A stretch of 64,000 nucleotides of DNA from CAVUAT01 sp963848045 (GTDB taxonomy: Bacteria; Actinomycetota; Thermoleophilia; Solirubrobacterales; 70-9). Made by a program: the position numbers and the translations under genes. The stretch spans positions 248,001 through 312,000 of the forward strand of contig CAWKCC010000001.1 of assembly GCA_963848045.1 (NCBI GenBank), given 5' to 3'. Below are positions 12,950 to 22,752 of this stretch, piece by piece (within the stretch, counting starts at the first letter, position 1; each line of letters starts with the position of its first letter). Under the pieces are notes generated by a model. That model was not told the DNA's origin and searched no databases. It was given only the letters and a program-made list of their open reading frames with translations.

Positions 12950-13894
12950 CTAGATGTCGCCGCTGAAGGTGTCGCACTCGTTGATATCGCCTGAGTCGAA
13001 GCCCCGGCGAAACCAGGTGCGGCGCTGCTCGGAGGTCCCGTGGGTGAAGCTCTCGGGGTCGATCCGCCCCCGGGTCTGCTCCTGGATGCGGTCGTCGCCC
13101 ACCGCCTCCGCAGCGACGATGCCCTCTTCGAGGTCGCCGTCCTCGAGCTGGCCCGCGTTCAGTGCCGAGCGGCCCCAGAGGCCGGCCAGGCAATCGGCCT
13201 GCAGCTCCAGGCGAACCGAGAGCTCGTTTGCGGAGCCGGGGTTTGACTGGCTCTCCTGGCGCACCCTCTGCTCGATCCCGAGCTGATTCTGCACGTGATG
13301 GCCGATCTCGTGCGCCAGCACGTAGGCCTGGGCGAAGTCGCCGGGTGCCCCGAAGCGCTGATCGAGCTCGTTGAAGAACGAGAGGTCAACGTAGGCCTTG
13401 TTGTCGAGCGGGCAGTAGAAGGGCCCGGTGGCCGAGCTGGCCTGGCCGCAGCCCGAGGCGACGGCGTCGCGAAACAGCACCAGCTTGGCGCGCTTGTACT
13501 TCTGGCCCGAGGACTGAAACTGCTGCTGCCAGAAGTTCTGGTTCTCGTCGAGCACGAAACCGACGAACTCGACCGCCCTCGCCTCGGGGTCGGCGCCGGC
13601 GGGGACCTCTGCGCTGCCGGTCTCCTGGGCGGGCACCTGAGCCTGGTCGGTGGGCAGCCCGGGGATGTTGAAGCCGGTGTTGCCGCTGCCGTCGCCGCCG
13701 CAGCTGCGCAGCACCAGGAAGAGCACGACGATGATCAGGATCGTGCCGATGCCGCCCTTTCCGCCGCTGGGAAGCGGGATCCCCATGCCACCGCCGCGCC
13801 CGGTGGGGAACCTGAGCCCCCCGCCGCCACCACCGCCGGTCTGGCCACGGCGGTCTTCGACGTCGGCGCTGCGTTTGCCCGGCTTCCACTTCAA
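12950..13894 (-). CDS. ypfJ: Neutral zinc metallopeptidase, YpfJ family
   Basis: A 314-residue membrane-anchored metallopeptidase. After a basic, glycine-rich N-terminus comes one membrane helix (about 51-63, TILIIVVLFLVLR), then a linker and the peptidase domain with HEIGHHVQN at 195-203; the two His and Glu form the zinc site. Further downstream ELQADCLAG supplies the usual third ligand region. This is the typical architecture of the YpfJ/KPN_02809 family. Start is TTG at 13894, since the family begins M-(K/R)-W-x-P-G; a TAGAGT box lies 9 nt upstream. Substrate unknown. The kinase gene follows 66 nt downstream on the same strand. Confidence 0.88.
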   Translation of the reverse strand: MKWKPGKRSADVEDRRGQTGGGGGGGLRFPTGRGGGMGIPLPSGGKGGIGTILIIVVLFLVLRSCGGDGSGNTGFNIPGLPTDQAQVPAQETGSAEVPAGADPEARAVEFVGFVLDENQNFWQQQFQSSGQKYKRAKLVLFRDAVASGCGQASSATGPFYCPLDNKAYVDLSFFNELDQRFGAPGDFAQAYVLAHEIGHHVQNQLGIEQRVRQESQSNPGSANELSVRLELQADCLAGLWGRSALNAGQLEDGDLEEGIVAAEAVGDDRIQEQTRGRIDPESFTHGTSEQRRTWFRRGFDSGDINECDTFSGDI

Positions 13895-13903
13895 GGTCGC
13901 GGC

Positions 13904-13909
13904 ACTCTA
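13904..13909 (-). promoter_or_regulatory. -10-like box of ypfJ
   Basis: TAGAGT lies 9 nt before the TTG start of ypfJ, in the 24-nt gap after the upstream small gene. Confidence 0.4.
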
Positions 13910-13918
13910 ATCAAGAAG

Positions 13919-14128
13919 CTAGGTGCGCCGCGATTTGCGGCCCCCGGTGCTGCCTGGGCCACTGGCCCGATCCGCGGTGCTCGCCAGGTGGTAGCGGTCG
14001 CAGAAGTCGCAGCGATAGAAGCCCATGCCGAGGCGGGCGGCCTCGGCGCGGGCCACCGATTCGCGCACATAGCCGCGCTTCGGCTTTCCATCAGCTCTGA
14101 AGTGGCTGCCGACGATTCGCGAACCCAC
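13919..14128 (-). CDS. Small zinc-finger-like protein
   Basis: A 69-residue basic protein whose centre, YRCDFCDRYHLAS, has C-x2-C followed by His, typical of small proteins that share a YxCxxCxxWH-type half ribbon. A basic helix (RESVARAEAARLG) precedes it and a Gly/Arg-rich tail follows. I prefer GTG at 14128, which lies 6 nt after a TTAGAT sequence; ATG at 14158 would add ten residues of random-looking sequence. It lies just upstream of ypfJ on the same strand. Nucleic-acid binding is plausible but only inferred. Confidence 0.55.
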   Translation of the reverse strand: MGSRIVGSHFRADGKPKRGYVRESVARAEAARLGMGFYRCDFCDRYHLASTADRASGPGSTGGRKSRRT

Positions 14129-14259
14129 GCCACCATCTAAGCAACCCGTCCCCAGCATCAATCGACCATCAACCGCATCTCCTCGGGCTCCGCCCTGCGC
14201 GGAGACGGGGTCGCAAGGCCGACGCGGGGGTTGCCGAGGCCCCTCAGCTACAAACGCGG

Positions 14260-14664
14260 CTACATGCCGGCCTCCTTGACGGCCTCCCAGCGCACCGTCA
14301 GGGCGTAGATGACGAGAACGTCGATCGCGATCATGATCAGCGACCAGATCGGCTGGGCGTTGAGGAAGGCCACATGCACCGACGCGTTCGCGATCACCAG
14401 CACGATCGCCGCGAAGCGGGCCCAGGGCCGGAGCGAGAGCAGGGCCCAGCCGACCGCGGCCAGCAGCACCCCGAAGGCCATGTGGGTGACCCCGAGCACC
14501 TTGTAGTTCTCGACCAGGAGGCCGTCCTCGCGGACCGCGAAGTAGTCGTCGCTGAACAGCGCCGCGAAGCCGCCCAGCACGTCGAAGATCCCCAGGGTGA
14601 TCATCATCACTCCGGCGAACGCGACCCAGGTGGCCCAGGCGCCGCCGTGATTGCCCTGTTCCAT
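14260..14664 (-). CDS. DUF7144 family four-helix membrane protein
   Basis: A 134-residue protein with four membrane helices (about 13-34, 56-78, 83-102, 104-125), matching the actinobacterial family that starts with a W-x-x-F-A-G-x-M-M motif (here ATWVAFAGVMM) and contains a conserved loop LLVENYKVLGVTH between helices 1 and 2. A clear AGGAGG Shine-Dalgarno lies 7 nt before the ATG. The family has no known function. It stands alone between the small zinc-finger gene and the HAD phosphatase. Confidence 0.85.
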   Translation of the reverse strand: MEQGNHGGAWATWVAFAGVMMITLGIFDVLGGFAALFSDDYFAVREDGLLVENYKVLGVTHMAFGVLLAAVGWALLSLRPWARFAAIVLVIANASVHVAFLNAQPIWSLIMIAIDVLVIYALTVRWEAVKEAGM

Positions 14665-14742
14665 GTCAGCTCCTCCTCGTTTGAAGCCGCCGGCGCCCGG
14701 CGGGGTTGCCGCGCGCCATGATCGCAGCGGTAGCGGCGCCCC

Positions 14743-15414
14743 TCAGCCGTCGAGCAGCGGCAGTTCCTCCGTCAGGTTATCGACCGCCGCGTCCGCCCCC
14801 GCCTCGAGCAGCGCGGGCACCGAGTACTCGCCGGTCGCCACGCCGATCACCCTGATGCCGGCGCCGTGGCCGGCTTCGACGTCGCGGGGGGTGTCGCCCA
14901 CCGAGAAGGCCGTGGACAGGTCGACCGGTTGGCCGGCGAGGAGCGCCGCGCGCTCCAGGGCCGTTCTGGTCAGCTCCGTGCGGTCGGGCGAGTCCGAGCC
15001 GTAGCCGCCGAAGGAGAAGAACCGGTTGAGGTTGGCTCGCGCCAGCTTGATCTGCGCGGCGCCCTCGACGTTACCCGTGGTCAGGCCGAGCAGACTGCCC
15101 CGGTCGAGCAGGATCTCGAGCAGCTCCTCGACGCCGGGCATCACCCGGTAGCCGTCGGAGCGCTCGACCTCCTCGGGCAGGTACTCGAGCCGCCGAGCCA
15201 GCAGGGCCGCCATCTCCCCGTCGGTGGCCTCGCGGCCCATCGCGGCCTCGAAGGCCTGACGCCCCACGGCCGGGTCCGGCACCCCCTTGCCCGTCACCTC
15301 GGCGATCTCGACATCGACCCCTTGCAGCTCCTCGAAGGCGCGCTGCCAGGCGCGGTCGCTGGCGCCTCCGCTGCGGATCAGGGTGCCGTCGATATCGAAC
15401 AGGATCGCCTGCAT
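14743..15414 (-). CDS. HAD-superfamily hydrolase (phosphoglycolate phosphatase-like)
   Basis: A 223-residue HAD phosphatase with motif I DIDGTL (Asp nucleophile at about 7), a helical cap (about 18-85), motif II T in LLGLTTGN, and motif IV GDTPRDVEAG. It fits the Gph/PGMB-type subfamily. It is the last gene of the tkt-tal-pgi-HAD run, starting 13 nt after the pgi stop, so it likely acts on a sugar phosphate of that pathway or removes phosphoglycolate. No specific substrate can be read from the cap. Confidence 0.82.
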   Translation of the reverse strand: MQAILFDIDGTLIRSGGASDRAWQRAFEELQGVDVEIAEVTGKGVPDPAVGRQAFEAAMGREATDGEMAALLARRLEYLPEEVERSDGYRVMPGVEELLEILLDRGSLLGLTTGNVEGAAQIKLARANLNRFFSFGGYGSDSPDRTELTRTALERAALLAGQPVDLSTAFSVGDTPRDVEAGHGAGIRVIGVATGEYSVPALLEAGADAAVDNLTEELPLLDG

Positions 15415-15427
15415 GGGGCGCAGCGGC

Positions 15428-17073
<1,646 letters not shown>

Positions 17074-17075
17074 GC

Positions 17076-18155
17076 TCAGCCCGCCAGCCGCTCGGCCTCG
17101 GAGGTGATCGAGCCGATCAGGTCGTTCCAGGAGTTGACGAAGGCCTCGGCGCCCTCCTTCTGCAGACGGGCGGCGAGCTCGTCGAGATCGACGCCGGCCG
17201 CGGTGAACTCGGCCAGCTCCTGCTCGCCGTCGCCGCCGTCGGGCGAAAGCGTCCCGTCGAGCTCCCCGTGGTCGGCGAAGGCGAGCAGCGTGTTCTCGGG
17301 CATCGTGTTGACCGTGTTGGGCGAGGCGAGGCCCTCGACGTAATGGGTGTCGGAGGCCTCGGGATCCTTTGTCCCGGTGCTCGCCCAGAGCAGGCGCTGC
17401 GGGCGGGCGCCCTCGCTCTCGAGCCTCTGCACGCGCTCGGAGCCGAGCAACTCGTGGTAGGCCGCGTAGGCGCGCTTGCCGATCGCGATCCCCAGCCGGT
17501 TCTTGAGCTCGGCCGGGACCTGGTCGGCCACGGCGACGTCCCAGCGGCTCATGAAAAGCGAGGCGACCGAGCGCACATCGGGATCGAGCCCGGCCTCGAT
17601 CCGCCGCTCGATCCCCTTCATGTATGCGTCGGCAGCGGCAAGATGGTGCTCGCGCGAGAACAGCAGGGTGACGTTGACCGGGACCCCGGCGAAGATCGTC
17701 TCCTCGATCGCGGGAAGTCCCTCGGGCGTGCCGGGGATCTTGATGAAGAGGTTGTCGCGCTCGGCTTGGGCGTGCAGCTCCGCGGCCTGCTTGATGGTCG
17801 CCGGGGTGTCGTATGCGAGCAGCGGCGAGACCTCGAGCGAGACGAACCCGTCGACGCCGTCGGTGTCCTCGTGCGCGGTCGTGAACAGGTCGGCGGCGCG
17901 GCGCAGGTCGGCGATGGCCAACTCGAAGAAGAGTGGCTCAGGCTCCAGGCCCTGCGCCCGCAGCTCGCCGATCTGCTCGTCGTAGGCGTCGGTGCCGGTG
18001 ACGGCCTTCTCGAAGATCGTCGGATTGGATGTCAGCCCGGTCACCGAGAGCTCCGACACGTAGCCGGCCAGGGTGCCGTCGTCGAGGATGGTGCGGGTGA
18101 TGTTGTCAAGCCAGAGGCTCTGGCCCAGGTCGTGAAGTCTCTGCGTTGGCTTCAT
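17076..18155 (-). CDS. tal: Transaldolase
   Basis: A 359-residue class of transaldolase that moves a dihydroxyacetone unit from sedoheptulose-7-phosphate to glyceraldehyde-3-phosphate. It shows GLTSNPTIFEKAV near 40, FVSLEVSPLLAYDT near 110, and DNLFIKIPGTPEGL with the Schiff-base Lys near 145, then VNVTLLFS. The actinobacterial long form of about 360-370 residues fits. The ATG overlaps the tkt stop (ATGA), and pgi follows 2 nt downstream, so all three are probably translated as one coupled operon. Confidence 0.95.
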   Translation of the reverse strand: MKPTQRLHDLGQSLWLDNITRTILDDGTLAGYVSELSVTGLTSNPTIFEKAVTGTDAYDEQIGELRAQGLEPEPLFFELAIADLRRAADLFTTAHEDTDGVDGFVSLEVSPLLAYDTPATIKQAAELHAQAERDNLFIKIPGTPEGLPAIEETIFAGVPVNVTLLFSREHHLAAADAYMKGIERRIEAGLDPDVRSVASLFMSRWDVAVADQVPAELKNRLGIAIGKRAYAAYHELLGSERVQRLESEGARPQRLLWASTGTKDPEASDTHYVEGLASPNTVNTMPENTLLAFADHGELDGTLSPDGGDGEQELAEFTAAGVDLDELAARLQKEGAEAFVNSWNDLIGSITSEAERLAG

Positions 18156-20218
18156 CTGTTCATGACCTCCTTTGCGGCCTCCACCACCTTGTCGGGCGTG
18201 AAGCCGAACTCCGTTTGAACGTCCTTGAGCGGCGCCGAGCTGCCGAACGTGTGCATGCCGATCCTGCGGCCATTCTCCCCCACCCAGCGGTCCCATCCCA
18301 TGGTCGAGGCCTCCTCGATCGAGACCCGCGCCTGGATCGCCGGCGGCAGCACCTCGTGCCGGTAGGCCTCCTCCTGGCGCTCGAACAGCTCCCAGCAGGG
18401 CAGGCTGACCACCCGCGAGCGCACGCCGTCGGCGGCGAGCCTCTCGTGGGCCTCGACGGCCAGCGCCACCTCGCTGCCGGTGGCGATCAGGATCACCTCC
18501 GGGTCTCCCCCGCCGGCGTCGGCGAGCACGTAGCCGCCTCGGCGGGCTCCCTCGGCCGGGGCGTAGGTGGAGCGGTCGAGCACCGGCACGTCCTGGCGGG
18601 TCAGCACCAGCGCCACCGGCTGGTGGCTGCGGTCCATCGCCACCCGCCAGGCCTCGGCGGTCTCGTTGGCGTCGGCGGGGCGGATCACGTCGAGGCCCGG
18701 GATCGCGCGCAACGAGGCGAGCTGCTCGACCGGCTGGTGGGTGGGACCGTCCTCGCCGAGGCCGATCGAATCGTGGGTGAAGACGTGTATGACCGGCAGC
18801 TCCATCAGGGAGGAGAGCCGGATCGCAGGCCGCGCGTAGTCCGAGAAGGTCAGGTAGGTGGACCACAGCGGCCGCAGCTTCGAGAGCGAGAGGCCGTTGG
18901 CGATCGCCGCGGACTCGTGCTCACGGATTCCGTAATGAAGCTGTCGGCCGGCGCGGTCCTCGGGCTGGAAGGCGGGGACCCCCTGCAACCCCACCGAGGT
19001 CGAGCCGGTCAGATCGGCGGAGCCCGGAAGCAGCCACGGCACCCGGGCCGCGACCGCGTTCTCGACCTGGTTGGAGGCCTTGCGGGTCGCGACCCCCTTC
19101 GGGTCCGCCTCGAAGCTGGGGATGTCGGCGGCCCAGTCGGCCGGCAGCTCGCGGCGCTGCATCGCCTCGAGCAGGGCGGCCTCCTCGGGATGGTCGGAGC
19201 GGTAGCGTGCGAACATCTCCTGCCAGGCGGCGTTGAGCTCGGCCCCGCGGCCGCCGATTCCCGCGGCGAAGTGCTCTCGAACCCCGTCGGGCACCAGGAA
19301 CTCGGCGTCCTCGGGCCAGCCGTAGGCGCGCTTGGTCTCGCGCGCCTCCTCCTCCCCGAGGGGCTCGCCATGGGCCTCCGGGGTGTCGACCTTGTGCGGC
19401 GAGCCATAGCCGATGTGGGAATCCACGATGATCAGCGTCGGGTGCTCTGACTCGTCGCGGAAGTTCTGCAGCGCGCGTGCGATCTGAGTGGTGTCGTTGG
19501 CGTCCTCGATCCGGGTGATGTTCCAGCCGTAGCCCTGGAAGCGCGCGCTGACGTCGTCCTCGTAGGTGATGTCGGTGTGCCCGTCGATGGTGATGTGGTT
19601 GTTGTCGTAGAGCCAGCAGAGGTTGGCGAGACGCTGGTGACCGGCGATCGACGCCGCCTCGTGCGAGACGCCCTCCATCAGGCAGCCGTCGCCCGCGATC
19701 GCGTAGACGTCGAAGCCGAACAGCTCAGCTCCCTCTCTGTTGAACTGCGCCGCCTGCCACTGTGCGGCGATCGCCATGCCGACGCTGGTCGCGATTCCCT
19801 GCCCCAGCGGGCCGGTGGTCGTCTCGACGCCCGAGGTCCACCGATACTCGGGGTGGCCGGGGCAGCGGGAGTCGAGCTGCCGGAAGCGCTTGATGTCCTC
19901 GAGGCTGACCGCCGGGTCACCCTCGATCTCGTAGTCGGGATCGACCGCCCTCACCCCGGTCAGGTAGAGCAGCGCGTAGAGCAGCATCGACGCGTGCCCC
20001 GCGGAGAGCACGAAGCGGTCGCGGTTGGGCCAGATCGGATCGGATGGATCGAAGCGCAGAAACCGCTGCCAGAGGACGTAGGCGAGGGGCGCCAACGCCA
20101 TCGGCGTCCCCGGGTGCCCCGAGTTCGCCTTCTGGATCGCGTCTATCGACAGCGTACGGATCGTGTTGATGCAGAGCTGGTCGATGTCGCCGGCGTCGGG
20201 CGTCTGCTTCGGGGACAT
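18152..20218 (-). CDS. tkt: Transketolase
   Basis: A 688-residue thiamine-diphosphate enzyme that transfers two-carbon ketol units between pentose and hexose phosphates. It has the SGHPGTPM substrate loop near 30, the cofactor motif GDGCLMEGVSHEAASIAG (about 155-170) with its metal-binding partner NNHITIDG, and the central pyrimidine-domain IREHESAAIANGL with the catalytic Glu. I start at ATG 20218; an upstream in-frame start would add unrelated residues. It heads the tkt-tal-pgi-HAD unit and is divergent from rpiA with 86 nt between them. A TAGGAT lies 11 nt before the ATG. Confidence 0.95.
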   Translation of the reverse strand: MSPKQTPDAGDIDQLCINTIRTLSIDAIQKANSGHPGTPMALAPLAYVLWQRFLRFDPSDPIWPNRDRFVLSAGHASMLLYALLYLTGVRAVDPDYEIEGDPAVSLEDIKRFRQLDSRCPGHPEYRWTSGVETTTGPLGQGIATSVGMAIAAQWQAAQFNREGAELFGFDVYAIAGDGCLMEGVSHEAASIAGHQRLANLCWLYDNNHITIDGHTDITYEDDVSARFQGYGWNITRIEDANDTTQIARALQNFRDESEHPTLIIVDSHIGYGSPHKVDTPEAHGEPLGEEEARETKRAYGWPEDAEFLVPDGVREHFAAGIGGRGAELNAAWQEMFARYRSDHPEEAALLEAMQRRELPADWAADIPSFEADPKGVATRKASNQVENAVAARVPWLLPGSADLTGSTSVGLQGVPAFQPEDRAGRQLHYGIREHESAAIANGLSLSKLRPLWSTYLTFSDYARPAIRLSSLMELPVIHVFTHDSIGLGEDGPTHQPVEQLASLRAIPGLDVIRPADANETAEAWRVAMDRSHQPVALVLTRQDVPVLDRSTYAPAEGARRGGYVLADAGGGDPEVILIATGSEVALAVEAHERLAADGVRSRVVSLPCWELFERQEEAYRHEVLPPAIQARVSIEEASTMGWDRWVGENGRRIGMHTFGSSAPLKDVQTEFGFTPDKVVEAAKEVMNR

Positions 20219-20290
20219 AACAGCCCGCGATCCTACGGCGTCGCTGATCTCGGTTTGCGGCCGAGGTGCGAAACAGGTCGGGGGGCCGAA

Positions 20291-20296
20291 TAGGAT
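20291..20296 (+). promoter_or_regulatory. -10-like box of rpiA
   Basis: TAGGAT lies 8 nt before the ATG at 20305 and there is no Shine-Dalgarno between them. Confidence 0.5.
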
Positions 20297-20304
20297 CGCC
20301 CCGG

Positions 20305-20958
20305 ATGAGCTCACAGGACTCCGAGAAGCGGGCGGCCGCCGAGGCGGCCGCGCAGCTCGTCCAGGGCGGGATGGCGCTCGGCCTGGGCACGGGCTCGACG
20401 GTCGCCTTCCTGCTGCCGGCGATCGCCGAGCGCGGGCTCGAGGGGCTCCGCTGCGTGGCGACCTCGGTGGCGACCGAGGAGAAGGCGCGCGAGCTGGGCA
20501 TCCCCGTGGAGGACTTCGACACCCTCGAGCGACTCGACCTTGCGATCGACGGCGCCGACCAGATCGCGCCTGACCGCTGGCTGGTCAAGGGCGGGGGCGG
20601 GGCCCACACGCGCGAGAAGGTCGTGGCCGCCACCGCTGCGTACTTCGTGGTCATCGCCGACTCCTCCAAGACCGTCGACGCGATCGCCGCGCCGATCCCG
20701 CTCGAGCTGCACGCCTTCGGCCTGGCCTCGACGCTGGCCCGGCTGCGCGACGAGCTCGGCCCGGTCGAGCTGCGGCCCGACACCCCGCGCAGCCCCGACG
20801 GCGGAGTGATCGCGGACTACTCGGGCGACGTCGGCGACCCCGCCCAGCTCGCGGCGAGACTCGCCGCGGTGCCGGGCGTGGTCGACCACGGGCTCTTCCC
20901 GGCCTCGATGGTCGCCGAGGTCATCGTCGCCCGGGGGGACGTGGTCGAGCGGCGCTGA
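20305..20958 (+). CDS. rpiA: Ribose-5-phosphate isomerase A
   Basis: A 217-residue enzyme interconverting ribulose- and ribose-5-phosphate. It has LGTGSTVAFLL (phosphate loop, about 32-42), DLAIDGADQI near 80 with the catalytic Asp, and LVKGGGGAHTREK near 95 with the Lys and base region (the usual Ala-Leu-Thr is Ala-His-Thr). Length is typical for RpiA. I start at ATG 20305 with a TAGGAT box upstream; an earlier in-frame codon at 20266 would only add basic sequence overlapping the divergent tkt promoter. The gene completes the pentose block with zwf, gnd and tkt. Confidence 0.94.
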   Translation: MSSQDSEKRAAAEAAAQLVQGGMALGLGTGSTVAFLLPAIAERGLEGLRCVATSVATEEKARELGIPVEDFDTLERLDLAIDGADQIAPDRWLVKGGGGAHTREKVVAATAAYFVVIADSSKTVDAIAAPIPLELHAFGLASTLARLRDELGPVELRPDTPRSPDGGVIADYSGDVGDPAQLAARLAAVPGVVDHGLFPASMVAEVIVARGDVVERR

Positions 20959-20984
20959 GCGCATCCCCGGGCGCCGGCGCGGGT

Positions 20985-20990
20985 TAGTGT
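20985..20990 (+). promoter_or_regulatory. -10-like box of secreted protease
   Basis: TAGTGT lies 7 nt before the ATG at 20998. Confidence 0.5.
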
Positions 20991-20997
20991 CGGTGAG

Positions 20998-22062
20998 ATG
21001 CGCCCATCAACGATCGTCGCTGCCACGCTGGCCGCCCTGCTGCCGGCGCTCGCGCTCGCGCCCGCGGCAGCGGGCGAGCCGGCCCCATCGCCGGCCCTCG
21101 CCACGCACGCGACGGGGCAGGACCCGGCTGCAGTCGCCGCCTACTGGACCCCCGCGCGCATGGCCGCCGCTGAGCCGATCGAGGCCCCCGAGGGCAGCGG
21201 CACGGCGGGAGCGGAGGCGATCGCCAGCGCCCAGGCGCCCGACCTGGAGGTCGATCCCGCCCGTGACACGGCCTACCCCGAGCGACTCCACGGCAAGCTC
21301 TTCGTGACGATCGGCGCCGACAACGCGACCTGCTCGGCGACGGTGGTCACCTCGCGATCCCGCAATCTGCTCTTGACCGCCGGGCACTGCGTGGTCCAGC
21401 CCGGCGGGGAGGGCGTCCAGCCGGTCTGGGCCACCAACGTGATGTTCGTGCCCGCCTATCGCAACGGCGCGATGCCGTTCGGCGCTTGGTTCGCGACAAG
21501 AATGCGCGCGCCGCTGCGCTGGGCCATCGAACCCGACATCGCGCTCGACATCGGCGCGATCAACCTGGCGCCGGGGCCGACGGGCAAGATCGAGAATGCG
21601 CTCGGCGCGCGTGGGGTCAGCTTCAATCGCTCCGCGCGCAGCTACCGCGGCAAGCGCTTTTGGATCTTCGGCTACCCGGGAGAGCCGGCCGCGTTCTACG
21701 ACGCCGAGCGCCTGATCCTGTGCAGCTCGCGATTTCGGGGCTTCGAGAAGTTCTCGGGCTCCCTGCTGACGGCGCCCTGCAACATGAAGCAGGGCGCGAG
21801 CGGCGGGGGCTGGGTGCTGAACAAGGGCCTGCTGAACTCGGTCGTCAGCCACGGCACCTGCCCGGTCGCCACCGCCCCCACCTGCACCTCGATCGCCGGT
21901 ACCTTCTTCGGCCCTGCCGCCTTCAAGCTCTGGTCGAAGGCCGGCGGCGGCCTGAGCAAGGCAAAGCGCCGCAAGCTGCGGCGCTGCCGCAAGATTCGCA
22001 AGGCCGGCGCCCGGGCCCGCTGTCGCACCCGGGCGCAGACCTTCAAGCCGACGGTTCGCTGA
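20998..22062 (+). CDS. Secreted trypsin-fold serine protease (V8-like)
   Basis: A 354-residue exported protein. The signal peptide covers residues 1-26 (hydrophobic, ending AAAG). A chymotrypsin-fold triad is visible: His130 in LLLTAGHC, Asp180 in PDIALD and Ser268 in KQGASGGGW, which best resembles glutamyl endopeptidase-type enzymes. Cys112/Cys131 and Cys242/Cys261 could be disulfides. The last 40 residues are a very basic tail (KAKRRKLRRCRKIR), perhaps for cell-wall binding. It sits between rpiA and pgl and is convergent with pgl by 1 nt; it interrupts the sugar block without an evident link to it. Confidence 0.85.
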   Translation: MRPSTIVAATLAALLPALALAPAAAGEPAPSPALATHATGQDPAAVAAYWTPARMAAAEPIEAPEGSGTAGAEAIASAQAPDLEVDPARDTAYPERLHGKLFVTIGADNATCSATVVTSRSRNLLLTAGHCVVQPGGEGVQPVWATNVMFVPAYRNGAMPFGAWFATRMRAPLRWAIEPDIALDIGAINLAPGPTGKIENALGARGVSFNRSARSYRGKRFWIFGYPGEPAAFYDAERLILCSSRFRGFEKFSGSLLTAPCNMKQGASGGGWVLNKGLLNSVVSHGTCPVATAPTCTSIAGTFFGPAAFKLWSKAGGGLSKAKRRKLRRCRKIRKAGARARCRTRAQTFKPTVR

Positions 22063-22063
22063 C

Positions 22064-22741
22064 TCAGCCCTCGGGTGCCGCCGCCCGGTCGGCGAGCACG
22101 ACCGACTCGCCGAACTCGACCCGGCCGGCGGGGATCGATGGGTCGAGCGCGAGCAGCCTGGTGAGCGGCTCGCGCTTGGACTCGCCGGTGACGATCCAGA
22201 GCAGGCGCCGCGCCCGGGCGAGCTTCGGATAGGTGAGGGTCATTCGGCGGCTGCCCTGGTAGGGGCGGCCGGTGATGGCGACGCTGCGGTCGCGGACCTC
22301 AAGGACCGGGTCGTCGGGCACCAGCGAGGCCGTATGGCCATCGGGGCCGAGGCCGAGATGGATCAGGTCGAGCGCCTCGGGAAGTTGCTCCGCGTAGCGG
22401 GCCGCGCCGGCCTCGGGGTCGGCATCCTCGACGGGCATCGGGCGCAGCGAGCCCTGGGCGCCGATCGAGAGCGCGGTGATCAGATGGGTGAGGTTGCGCT
22501 CGGGCGACCCGGCTGGGGCGATCCGCTCATCGGTCTGAAAGATCTGGGTGCGTCTCCAGGGCAGCTCCTGCTCCTCGAGCTGGCCGTACATCGCCCAGGG
22601 GGTGTGGCCACCGCTCGCCGCCATCGCGAAGTTGCCCTCGGCTGCAGCGGCGTCGCGCGCCGCCGCGGCGATCAACTCGGCGCCGCGGCGGGCCACGGCC
22701 TCGGCGTCCTCGAGAACCTCCAGCTTGTGCTGGGCGGCCAG
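22064..22741 (-). CDS. pgl: 6-phosphogluconolactonase (CTG start)
   Basis: A 225-residue NagB-fold lactonase, hydrolysing 6-phosphogluconolactone from the zwf step. It has the SGGHTP phosphate-binding loop near 44, QTDERIAP near 70, and LGLGPDGHTASL near 135 with the catalytic His. Upstream of the conserved N-terminus no ATG, GTG or TTG exists before gnd codons in another frame; a CTG at 22741 lies 6 nt after a GGAG and 11 nt past the gnd stop, so I use it. The resulting length matches the family. It is the second gene of the gnd-pgl pair. Confidence 0.88.
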   Translation of the reverse strand: MAAQHKLEVLEDAEAVARRGAELIAAAARDAAAAEGNFAMAASGGHTPWAMYGQLEEQELPWRRTQIFQTDERIAPAGSPERNLTHLITALSIGAQGSLRPMPVEDADPEAGAARYAEQLPEALDLIHLGLGPDGHTASLVPDDPVLEVRDRSVAITGRPYQGSRRMTLTYPKLARARRLLWIVTGESKREPLTRLLALDPSIPAGRVEFGESVVLADRAAAPEG

Positions 22742-22752
22742 GGCCGGCTCCG